Of a stretch of DNA of 10,076 nucleotides, positions 1 through 7,637 are shown in pieces; position 1 is the first letter of the stretch, and each line of letters opens with the position of its first letter. The translations under genes were made by a program, and so were the position numbers. This DNA is from Phoronis ovalis (lineage: Eukaryota > Phoronida > Phoronidae). Location of the stretch: contig JAOXYB010068323.1 of NCBI GenBank assembly GCA_028565635.1, positions 1 through 10,076 of the forward strand, written 5' to 3'. The notes under the pieces were generated by a model, which made no database searches, was not told where the DNA came from, and saw only the letters and a list, made by a program, of their open reading frames with translations.

Positions 1-746
1 CTATAATTTTGTTTCCTACTGTTTTAAAGGCAAATGAACCTTTATCTGCCGTGCAATTGATTGGTAGTTAGCATCTGCATAAGAACATGAATAAGGTGTT
101 TATCAACTGATGGAACAGCCATGAGATAGAGCCATGGGTACGTAGATTAACATGGAATTTGCACCATACAAAGTGTAAAGTTCATGATACCAAAAAAAGT
201 AATATGATGATATAAATTAAATGATATTTATGTGTTCGTTTTTTGGGCATAGCGGTGTGACCTGGTTGGTATAGGTGATTGGGAAATAAATAGATAAGAG
301 GTATAACATGCCAGAAATTGTAATAAATAAATATAATTAACATATAAATAAATACATATATACAACTAGTACTAGTGACAGAATAAAATACGTACACATA
401 TACTGCACTGTAATTCTCAGCTGGGACGTGACATCTGCTACACAGCATATACGATCTTCCACAGCTCTTACATCTCAACAATACAGTAATCATGAACCAT
501 CATACAAGTTGACACACAAACTAAAAACGGTTCTGGAAAAATATATGCTTGCATCAGTTATGCTTTGCAATTACTATTACAGATATACAATACCTTATAA
601 CAAATAAACATATAATACAATAGCACATTTTATTAAAGATTAAACACGCTCTGAGTTCGTCGCCATCTTGACTACATCACGTGCTGGCCATTTGCAAACT
701 TTACACAAAGAAAAATATATACTATGAGAAAAAAGTACAAATGTGA
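1..746. other. Non-coding AT-rich DNA
   Basis: No supported gene. Small patterns only: a tandem ACTAGT pair near 364-375, and a CACGTG (678-683) close to a GCCATCTTG motif (662-670). A 103-codon minus-strand frame at 182-493 has low-complexity, Tyr/Ile-rich content and no recognisable domain, so it is not called. Confidence 0.6.
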
Positions 747-959
747 CTATACCTGGAGATCCTGTTTAGCATGACAATGACATCCAGCATAACTATAAAT
801 GACTGCTAAGACACAGACGAACAAAGTTGTCTTAATCAGATAAACATCAATGGTCTCTTCTAGCACATGAGCGCACGCAGAACCACGTCCTTGCTCATTT
901 ACAGAAGGCGACATGCTGGGATCGTTTGGGTCTGAGACTGGTGGCTCCACCAAGAGCAT
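747..959 (-). other. Weak minus-strand ORF with one hydrophobic segment; possible exon
   Basis: A 70-codon frame starts at ATG 959-957. It has a polar, Pro/Ser-rich N-terminal part, a hydrophobic stretch at about residues 40-58 (VYLIKTTLFVCVLAVIYSY) and a Cys/His patch (CHCH). An in-frame TAG lies just upstream. The last codons contain a consensus splice donor (CAG then GTATAG, GT at 752-751). Downstream on the same strand there is a possible short intron and an AATAAA at 634-629. I recognise no family. It could be a terminal or internal exon of a small membrane protein, or chance, since open frames of this length are expected by chance in a window this size. Confidence 0.15.
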
Positions 960-1640
960 GCAAATAGTCTATTGTGACCTCTTATGCCATATCAAGAGAT
1001 ATGCCCACAACAAAGGATGCGAACAATCAGTTATATCATAGAGCTTGAATGTTGTTATGCACAATTACATTACAAAACTGTAACTGTATAGAGACATTTG
1101 GTTTCACGGAACCTACAAGACTGAGTTTTTAAGGCACATTAAGGTGAGAATTTCATGCAGTCTTTCAAACTAAGTGTTAAACTTAAATGTATCTAATATA
1201 TTGAAAATGGCTAGGTAATTATGATATAGAGATGACACTTTAGCGTCTGTTGTACGCATTTACAGCTGTGCTAACCTTACCTCTCAACTTCAGTACCAAA
1301 CTCCGGAATTTTATTATATAATTTATTTACGTAAGATTTTGCTTTGTTTTTCAAACATTTCGATGTCACTTAAAAGTCCCAGGTATTCACTCACTATACA
1401 GTGGAAGTTAGTTTCAAATATTGCGTGCAGGGAGACTCAACCCGCACCTTTAAAGCCCAACCCTATCCAAGATAAAAGAGGAAGCAATCCTTTCCTGGTT
1501 TAGAATGGTGGGAAAAAACACCTCTTTCAGACGGAAACCTTCAGTATTGACCTATGTAGCAGTGGTGCACTTTAACTGATTTCGAACAATTTGGAAAATC
1601 CCCTATAAATATCTATAATAAATTTCGTACAACAAATGCT
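960..1640. other. Non-coding AT-rich DNA
   Basis: I see no gene, repeat or regulatory site that can be supported here. Confidence 0.6.
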
Positions 1641-1659
1641 CCGGTATATTAGTTCGGCC

Positions 1660-1733
1660 AGCATGACCCTACTATGGACAGCATACGGCTTGTCCGTAGG
1701 GTCATGACCGTTTCGTATCTCAGACCAGCCGAA
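1660..1733 (+). repeat. Left inverted arm of the nested foldback element
   Basis: This arm is the inverted partner of 1945-2018. It contains the internal hairpin 1662-1706 followed by a non-palindromic tail ending in CTCAGACCAGCCGAA, which is perfectly conserved in the partner arm. Confidence 0.8.
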
Positions 1734-1944
1734 GTTCTGCTAGCCTTCACGCATGCGCAATAGCATAGTATCCATACCATTGATGAACAACCCTTCAACA
1801 GTGCATTTTGGATTTTATGCTGATGTGCTGTTGAATCTTTGATTAAGTTATCTGGATACGGTGGTATAAGAAGCGGAGTAGTCAAGGAATAGACAGAAGC
1901 AAAAAGTTGGATGGAATTTATTAGGAAAGTAAGGGTTTTCAAAA

Positions 1945-2018
1945 TTCGGCTGGTCTGAGATACGAGGCGGCCATGACCCTACGGACAAGCCATGAGCTGT
2001 CCATAGCAGGGTCCTGCT
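1945..2018 (-). repeat. Right inverted arm of the nested foldback element
   Basis: This arm is the inverted partner of 1660-1733. It has its own internal hairpin (GACCCT at 1975-1980 with AGGGTC at 2008-2013). Overlapping its outer edge is a separate small perfect hairpin, GTCCTG (2011-2016) with CAGGAC (2021-2026). Confidence 0.8.
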
Positions 2019-2032
2019 TGCAGGACTACCGG

Positions 2033-3293
2033 TACATATGCTATTCAATGGTCCCAACCAATTCTCTCCGCATGATGACTGATGTTCATATCACAAAATA
2101 TATGATTTGTATATGAAGTATAGAATGTGTTATAACTCCTCTTACTCAAATATTAATTACGTTTACACGTACAAATTTGATAGTATGTATTTCTTAATAT
2201 ATTTGTTATGTATATTTCTTTAAGGTAAGCTTAAACAATTTCAGCCAATTAAATAGTTATAAAACTTGAGAAAGTCACAACTCTTCTCGAAGGCAAGGGA
2301 AGGAACTAGATCTAGCTCCACGAACACACCACAAAGTCTTTTAACCATTGTTTTGAAGACTGACTTGAATAGATCACTAGCAAAACACAAATCTTGTTAA
2401 CCATAATGTTGAATTTTACATGTTTCCAAAATGTATATATGTACACCATAGGTTTTGACAAGCTTTCAAGAAATAAAATGTTGGTTACTAATGTGTGGTC
2501 ATGCATCTGCATGCGTAATTGTGTGCTTACCTGCTGAGATAAGAGGTTGGGACCAGTGCTACTACGAATAGCCATTCATGACAAGATCAGTGTATACCTG
2601 AGGCGGAATTATAGAGTTAATGTGCCAGATTGTATAGATAAGACAGAATAAAATGGACAAATGCATGTACACAATCTTTGTACTAAACTTTTCGGATTGG
2701 ACTTTAGATACAACGAAGTTTTCCGTAGATTCTCAAAATTTTACCCGACATTAATTTTTTCAGAATTTGACATTCTACAGGTTTCAAACAGCTTTTTTTA
2801 AAGAGTTATGCCTAAAACTATGAAATATGTGTGGCAAGAACAATACATAAAAGTTAAATTGAACAATATATCTTGTAAAGAATGTTGGCTCTCTTATAAT
2901 TACGGTGGATCTTAATTTCTAATAATTCAAAACGATCGAATTTTTCAGATTTTGCGTAATTTCGTGAAGGCATTGTTTAAAACTGTTGTATACAAAAAAT
3001 GTCTTTAATACTGCGTTAAAATAACGTGTCAAAAATTTAACAGAGCATCATGTAAGGAAAACATATAGTATATGTATGATATATGTTTAAATAGTTTATT
3101 GTAAATCGTGACATATCCTTGCCCTGTAAAGCTTAATACTGCTGATAAAAATTATCTTTTTAACCATTGTAGTAATCCTAAAGGCATGCTTGTATATGAG
3201 TAACCATTAAAAGTATCAAGAGGAAAGCGTAATTATTCCTGCACGATTTGGCCGCTTATCAGAGAAAACACTGGATTTTTTCAATTAGAATTA
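2033..3293. other. Non-coding AT-rich DNA
   Basis: Apart from the doubtful short exon at 2531-2575, nothing is supported. The stretch is dense in stops in all frames and has no clear terminal repeats. Confidence 0.6.
2531..2575 (-). other. Possible short minus-strand first coding exon ending in a consensus donor
   Basis: An ATG at 2575-2573 opens 15 codons (MAIRSSTGPNLLSQQ) that end exactly at CAG followed by GTAAGC (GT at 2530-2529), a near-perfect donor. A stop codon lies immediately upstream in frame. It is on the same strand as the ORF at 747-959 and its donor is in the same phase, so the two could belong to one gene. No good acceptor is visible to join them. Low confidence. Confidence 0.12.
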
Positions 3294-3368
3294 TCCTGTC
3301 ATTTGTGACACCACAATATTTTTATGAAAAATATGGTGCTGAGACGAATCAAGAAATGTATGACAGGA
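3294..3368. repeat. Compact 75-nt imperfect hairpin
   Basis: TCCTGTCAT (3294-3302) pairs with ATGACAGGA (3360-3368). An inner stem pairs CACCACAATATTTTT with AAAAATATGGTG around a three-base ATG loop. Weaker pairing appears to continue a little outside the outer stem. It may be a degraded short inverted-repeat element. The size also falls in the range of small-RNA precursors, but nothing else supports that. Confidence 0.5.
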
Positions 3369-3692
3369 ACTAATATTTGTGTGAGCCACTGGTGCATTTT
3401 TAAAACTTGCCAGCTTTAATGTCCTGCACCCATCTGATATTTATTTTACGACAAAGATATTCTGACTGTGCCCGATGTAGTTGCTCTACCTCACAGTAAT
3501 TCATCCTGAAATATTTAAGACATTTATTATTATTTATTTTAATAAATATCTCATGTAACAAATAACGAATGATATTAAAGTTCTGTTACAAGAATGTTTT
3601 ATTTTAGAATCAGATAATTAAAGTGAAATTGGGTAGAGTAATTTAATAATATGCAATTTACTCGAAACAGAGGTATTATGTTCTTTTATATA
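3369..3692. other. Non-coding spacer between hairpin and foldback element
   Basis: AT-rich DNA with an AATAAATAT-type run near 3530-3550 and no recognisable feature. Confidence 0.6.
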
Positions 3693-3696
3693 TTAA

Positions 3697-3988
3697 GGCT
3701 AAGTCGGACCCTCGTCACTGTTTAAATAAAAATTCGTGAAAAATCAGCATTACATTTTTTTCATATAAAATAAATGTTTTCTGAAACTTTAACATTCATG
3801 CTATGTTATGGTGGTATTTTAAAATTTGCGTATGCAATGCACAAAATTTAATTAATTTTTTATGACATCTTATAAAATTATAAGGTACATCCTACAGCAA
3901 AATTTTGCGGATCAAAATTGGGATTAACTACATTTTTAAGAAGTAAATGATACTTCCATCATTTGTTTTGACCGAATTGTAAATACTG
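3697..3988 (+). repeat. Left arm of the TTAA-flanked foldback element
   Basis: Outer segment 3697-3760 is nearly identical to the complement of the right arm. Inner landmarks shared with the right arm include ACTTTAACATTCA, AGGTACATCCTAC and TTTTGACC, each in the same order, with small indels between them. Confidence 0.75.
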
Positions 3989-4080
3989 TGAATAATCTTT
4001 GAATTATTAATTAATATTTAAAAAAATGTATTTTTTTTATTTGCTAAAGCACTAAATTGATTATATAATCAACATCCCTG

Positions 4081-4374
4081 GTGCAATTTAAAAATGGTCA
4101 AAAACAAATTATAGGAATGTTGATTAGTTGTTAAAAGTATAGTTTGGCCGATTTGTTTTCTACTGAGTTTTCCAGTAGGATGTACCTAACGATCTTCATA
4201 GGGTGTAATTAAACGCTAATTAAATTTCATGCATTTTACACAATAGTTTGAAAATACCATTGTGACATAGCTTGAATGTTAAAGTTTTAGAAAAGATCTC
4301 TTTTGAGTGAAAAATATGTAATGCGGATTTTTCACGAAATTTTATTTAAACAGTGACGAGGGTTCGACCTAGCC
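4081..4374 (-). repeat. Right arm of the TTAA-flanked foldback element
   Basis: This is the inverted counterpart of 3697-3988. On the minus strand it reads the same landmarks in the same order. Divergence is greater towards the centre, as expected if the outer ends were under selection for transposase recognition before insertion. Confidence 0.75.
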
Positions 4375-4765
4375 TTAAAACATTTTTACGCCGTAAAAAC
4401 TTAGGGTAAATGGACTGTGATAAATGAAAATAAGAATTTAAAAACATGCACATGGAGTAGTGTTACTGTCAAGTAAACTAGCTCTTTGAAATTAATTTAT
4501 AACAAATACAGTTTTTGAACAAAAAATAGTGCTAAATTTTATTTTTTATATCAGAACAAAGCTAACAACATAATGTACTTACTTTGAAGTAATTACGATT
4601 AAGATCATTCAGCTCTTCCAGAATAAACTTCCTCAGTGATGGCACCACATGTCTCTCCTATGAAAGGATCATTTATAAGGATGTCCTAACTGTTCGGTAA
4701 TGATATCAGAATCATTTTTGTTAAGATACTACTGCTGATTTGTTCTCTCCCAAGAAGTCATGCTA

Positions 4766-4819
4766 TGATGTGAACTTAACACAGTTATGGCTAACATTAA
4801 AATGGGACCTTAGTATTTT
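4766..4819 (+). repeat. Dispersed direct repeat, copy 1
   Basis: About 54 nt, beginning TGATGTGAACTT and containing AAAATGGGACCT, match 6012-6067 with about four substitutions and one single-base indel. The flanks diverge quickly, with only weak T-rich resemblance downstream. It is probably a fragment of an interspersed repeat. Confidence 0.6.
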
Positions 4820-5375
4820 AGTGGTAAATGTTACCTCCTGTATTGGAAAATTGTTTTTATATACATCACAGCTTTTGTTAAACTCTAAGCATGTATAAAA
4901 TATACTATACTTTGTTTTTTAATTATAGGCATGATAAATGTAATTGTAGAGCCCCAAACAAGTATATTATTTTTTGTAAGAAACTATCTTAGATTACAAA
5001 ATTGTATAAACAGTCAGTCATCTCCATGTGTTTCTCATTGTTTCCCACCATGAATTTTGGGTTTGATTGGGGCTTGACCGCCCAACCGCTTTTTTGAAAA
5101 ATATCTCTGTTTCAAAAGTTCAGTCTTGCCATGGATTTTGTGAACCATGTTTGAGGATGGTCTTGTTTATGAGTGCTTTTTCGTGATCATGGACCGCTTG
5201 TTAGAATCTTTTTTGGCAGACAGAGCATGAGTACCACCTGATAAGCCTAAGTGCCCGGATATATATGCTTTACTAACAACATTATATGTATATCTGAGAA
5301 GACAAGTGTAAAATTGAATTTTCTTTCTAACTGCTGACTATTAATTAAATTATAAATTTTAACTTTAAGTTAATA

Positions 5376-5389
5376 GTTGCCGTGGTAAC
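5376..5389. promoter_or_regulatory. X-box-like (RFX) site 1
   Basis: GTTGCCGTGGTAAC is an imperfect palindrome fitting the RFX-type consensus of two half-sites (GTNRCC and RGYAAC) with a two-base spacer. RFX factors bind such sites in promoters of ciliary genes. No gene is recognised next to it, so its function is unsupported. Confidence 0.3.
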
Positions 5390-5691
5390 CAAATTAACTA
5401 CTGGTATCAAAATATATCATTTAATTACTTTGGTTTCTCTCTACAAAATATCTTTTCTTACAATTGAAAACATAGACATCATTAGAAAATGGCCAAAAAA
5501 AATAAAGAGACGTAACTTTATTATAATTTTATAAGCTGTTTTTTAACATGTCATTAACACATTAGTTGCTACTTCATATATATGTAATATTTCATATCTT
5601 GACAGACTGAAAATTAAAATATTTCACCAAATGAGTTTTCTACCATCATGGTTGTTTAGTTTGCTATTCTGAAGACATTGGTACAAACATA

Positions 5692-5705
5692 GTTGTCATG
5701 GCAAC
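5692..5705. promoter_or_regulatory. X-box-like (RFX) site 2
   Basis: GTTGTCATGGCAAC fits the X-box pattern GTHNYC-AT-RRNAAC. It lies 316 bases after the similar site at 5376, and both share the context ATAGTTG...AACCAA. The pair may therefore be copies of one repeat and not independent regulatory sites. Confidence 0.3.
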
Positions 5706-6011
5706 CAATTATTTTGATTTTGTAAATTTGTTGCCGCTTTTAAAGTTCTCGTTTTTTAACGGAACAAATTGCTTTTTACACATTCAAATAAAACATGAGA
5801 CAATTCGCATAATACTGCAATTCTAGTGATTCTGGATGTGTATTAGGTTATATGCAACCGAAGAAGATACTGATTCTTTTATTACTAAGAGGCTTTGGCT
5901 TTGATCTGTTCTCTCGCACCAGGGACATAAATCTTTATACTGGAACGGGAGCACGTGTTACTGACTGAAAAAAAAGTTGAAATTGGTGCGTTGCATGTAG
6001 TGCGCAGGGTT

Positions 6012-6067
6012 TGATGTGAACTTAAACACAGTTATGACTAAGCTTAAAATGGGACCTGAGTATTTAT
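6012..6067 (+). repeat. Dispersed direct repeat, copy 2
   Basis: This is the second copy of the repeat at 4766-4819, in the same orientation and about 1.25 kb downstream. Shared blocks are TGATGTGAACTT, ACACAGTTATG and TTAAAATGGGACCT. Confidence 0.6.
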
Positions 6068-6847
6068 TTTATGTTTGTCACTCATGCAAGATCTTGTAGT
6101 TATTTTTATAATTATTGAGCTTGTATTTATATTAGTTTTTTGCTAGCTGGAATTACGTACAGCTCTGATCATGACCATTATTTTATCATGGCTTTCCCTT
6201 GAAATTTATTTATATTGCTGTTCACAGATGTTAGACATACCCCTCAAAATAAAACTATAACTGAAATAAAACCATATACAGTCACCTTGTAATTGAATTT
6301 TAAAGCATTTTAAATGAATCGACAGAGCCAAGGTCGTTACTATGCAGCCATATTGAATTGACTCGAGAATTGACGAAATCAAGGTGTCGGCAATCGAGTG
6401 TTAGATTGAATGCAATCAAATATATTAAAAACGGCATGGTTTTAATTCGGATTGTTTTAATTTTGAGTTATACATTAAAACAGTACTTCAAAATAATATA
6501 TTTTTTTATTTTTAGCTTAAAATAAAATCCGTTTCAAATCCGTGTAGCCCCTGTCGACAAAATATGTTAGATTAATTTTAAAACAGTTTCGTTAATAAAG
6601 TTAAGCATTTCTTATTGCGGATATGGTTAATTAAGAAGAACGATACTTGGAAATTATTGTCAGAATTTTCCAAAGAGACCACGCATTCTGATAAGAACAC
6701 AATAAAAATGGTGTTTAGATTCTCTTTACGTGTGTTACACTTTTGAGGGAGAAAATAAAATTGAAATTATTTTTATTTTCTGCAAATTTTTATATACCCA
6801 ATAAGGCTGATATATGGGACATATGTAAATCCAAACAAATATAGTAA

Positions 6848-6862
6848 TGTCAATCATTGACA
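6848..6862. repeat. Perfect 15-nt palindrome
   Basis: TGTCAAT and ATTGACA flank a central C. It is a possible dimeric transcription-factor site or chance. No other copy was noticed in the window. Confidence 0.3.
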
Positions 6863-7252
6863 CATTTGCCTGTAAATTTTATATATAATTATTTGTCAAC
6901 ATCAGCGTTGCTATGTGACATGTTACATCCGGTTTGTACAACATTTTTTTTTCATTTAATTGTCTAGCTAATCTGGTAATAACTAAAAATATCTTAACTT
7001 AGCATTTAAAAGTCTTCTATAGTGCATATCCTTTCCAATGATGTTCAATACAAGTATATAATTCAGCAGATGTATTTTTAAACTAATGAACTCTGTCAAC
7101 AACTGCCACATATTGTGAAATAATACCAATATCGTGACCGGCGTGGTAGATAAAGAGTTAATTGTTAGCTTATCATTACATATCTATTACACAAATGTTT
7201 AGCCGGAGTATTTAGTTACACAAGGTGTTTAATTTTTAGTATTGACTTCCAG

Positions 7253-7438
7253 GCCTACCTATACTAATCAGAGCAGGAAATTGTCCGAGTCAACGGAATT
7301 CCTGGAGTTCCTGGCAACTTACGCGGGTCTACGGAAATGACTGTTCGAATAGCAGGACCTTTGGTGCGAAACCCGGAAAATAGGTTCGAATGATAGGAAA
7401 CAGCTTCGCGAATGCGGATTGACGATTCGGTAGGTTAG
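7253..7438 (+). other. Possible non-coding 5' exon of the receptor gene
   Basis: This stretch is clearly richer in G+C than the flanking DNA. It begins after a possible acceptor (ACTTCCAG, AG at 7251-7252) and ends at a consensus donor (AG then GTAAGC, GT at 7439-7440). No long ORF runs through it on the plus strand. It could be a leader exon of the receptor, with its 5' end set either by splicing or by a transcription start inside the block. The exon boundaries are inference. Confidence 0.3.
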
Positions 7439-7477
7439 GTAAGCCTGACTTCGTTATTCTAGAACATCCACTCTCAT

Positions 7478-7498
7478 TCATTTTTCTTATTTTACAGC
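7478..7498 (+). other. Splice acceptor in the 5' UTR of the receptor gene
   Basis: A pyrimidine-rich run (about 7478-7494) ends in TTTTACAG, with the AG at 7496-7497, 59 bases before the receptor ATG. A non-coding first exon joined to an intronless coding exon is a common layout for molluscan TLR genes. The donor may be the GTAAGC at 7439, giving a 59-nt intron, or may lie further upstream. Confidence 0.55.
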
Positions 7499-7556
7499 TC
7501 TCAAGATCAACGTATGAAGACAAAGCAGTTCACACAAGTTTATTGACATTAGAAGA
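7498..7556 (+). other. 5' leader portion of the receptor exon
   Basis: This is the stretch between the proposed splice acceptor and the receptor ATG. It carries a short upstream ORF and an in-frame stop (TGA 7515-7517). Together these argue that 7557 is the true start and that this stretch is untranslated leader. Confidence 0.55.
7514..7546 (+). promoter_or_regulatory. Upstream ORF in the receptor leader (10 codons)
   Basis: An ATG at 7514 opens ten codons (MKTKQFTQVY) and stops at TGA 7544-7546, ten bases before the receptor ATG and in a different frame. If the mRNA includes this stretch, it could reduce translation of the receptor. It has A at +4 and C at -3, so its start context is weaker than that of the main ATG. 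Confidence 0.4.
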
Positions 7557-7637
7557 ATGGCTGCTGGTCAGAAACACGACATTTTAATAAGCTGGTATTT
7601 GTGCTTTTTGTTAATATTCGCATCTTGTTGTGATGCC
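7557..7637 (+). other. Signal peptide of the Toll-like receptor
   Basis: Residues 1-27 have a short polar N-terminus with K6, a hydrophobic core at 9-23 (ILISWYLCFLLIFAS) and small residues around 23-28, consistent with cleavage before the LRRNT cap. The exact cleavage site is an estimate by eye. Confidence 0.8.

Larger units (their letters stand above)
1641..2032. mobile_element. Nested foldback element, MITE-like
   Basis: Arms at 1660-1733 and 1945-2018 are inverted copies of each other, 74 nt each with about 8 mismatches (about 89% identity by eye). A short outer match (CCGGTA at 1641, TACCGG at 2027) suggests the repeat extends slightly further. Each arm is itself a hairpin. The left arm has an 11-bp stem, CATGACCCTAC (1662-1672) paired with GTAGGGTCATG (1696-1706). 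The interior of about 210 nt carries no recognisable gene, and the short ORFs within it are incidental. No target-site duplication is obvious. It is best read as a non-autonomous DNA transposon or a foldback repeat. Confidence 0.7.
3693..4378. mobile_element. Long-armed foldback MITE flanked by TTAA
   Basis: The ends are inverted copies: GGCTAAGTCGGACCCTCG from 3697 matches the complement of the right end at 4374. The outer 58 nt or so of each arm differ at only about four positions. Similarity then continues with gaps for about 290 nt per arm (3697-3988 and 4081-4374), leaving a spacer of about 90 nt, so almost the whole 678-bp element folds on itself. Both ends abut TTAA (3693-3696 and 4375-4378). 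This fits a TTAA duplication (piggyBac-like) or a TA duplication (Tc1/mariner-like); the palindromic sequence cannot separate them. There is no transposase ORF, so it is non-autonomous. Confidence 0.8.
4379..7250. other. Long non-coding AT-rich stretch upstream of the receptor gene
   Basis: No coding region is supported. It holds the dispersed repeat copies (4766, 6012), the two X-box-like sites (5376, 5692) and a 15-nt palindrome (6848). Blocks at about 5010-5260 and 6310-6410 are somewhat less AT-rich than their surroundings and might be repeat remnants or unrecognised exons, but show no long open frame. Confidence 0.6.

Noticed and set aside
182-493. 103-codon minus-strand ORF with two CxxC-like pairs near its start
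   Set aside because: The rest is Tyr/Ile/Leu-rich low-complexity translation of AT-rich DNA. An in-frame stop sits just upstream, no phase-compatible acceptor is visible and no domain is recognisable.
655-683. CACGTG next to a GCCATCTTG (YY1-like) motif as a possible minus-strand promoter
   Set aside because: The minus-strand ATG there opens only eight codons before a stop, and single short motifs are expected by chance.
1649-2057. Two overlapping minus-strand ORFs of 97 and 69 codons
   Set aside because: Both lie in the foldback element and their sequence is explained by its inverted arms. There is no transposase-like content.
4057-4072. 16-nt perfect palindrome TTGATTATATAATCAA near the foldback centre
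   Set aside because: It is made only of AT-rich bases and sits in the spacer of an element already explained by inverted arms.
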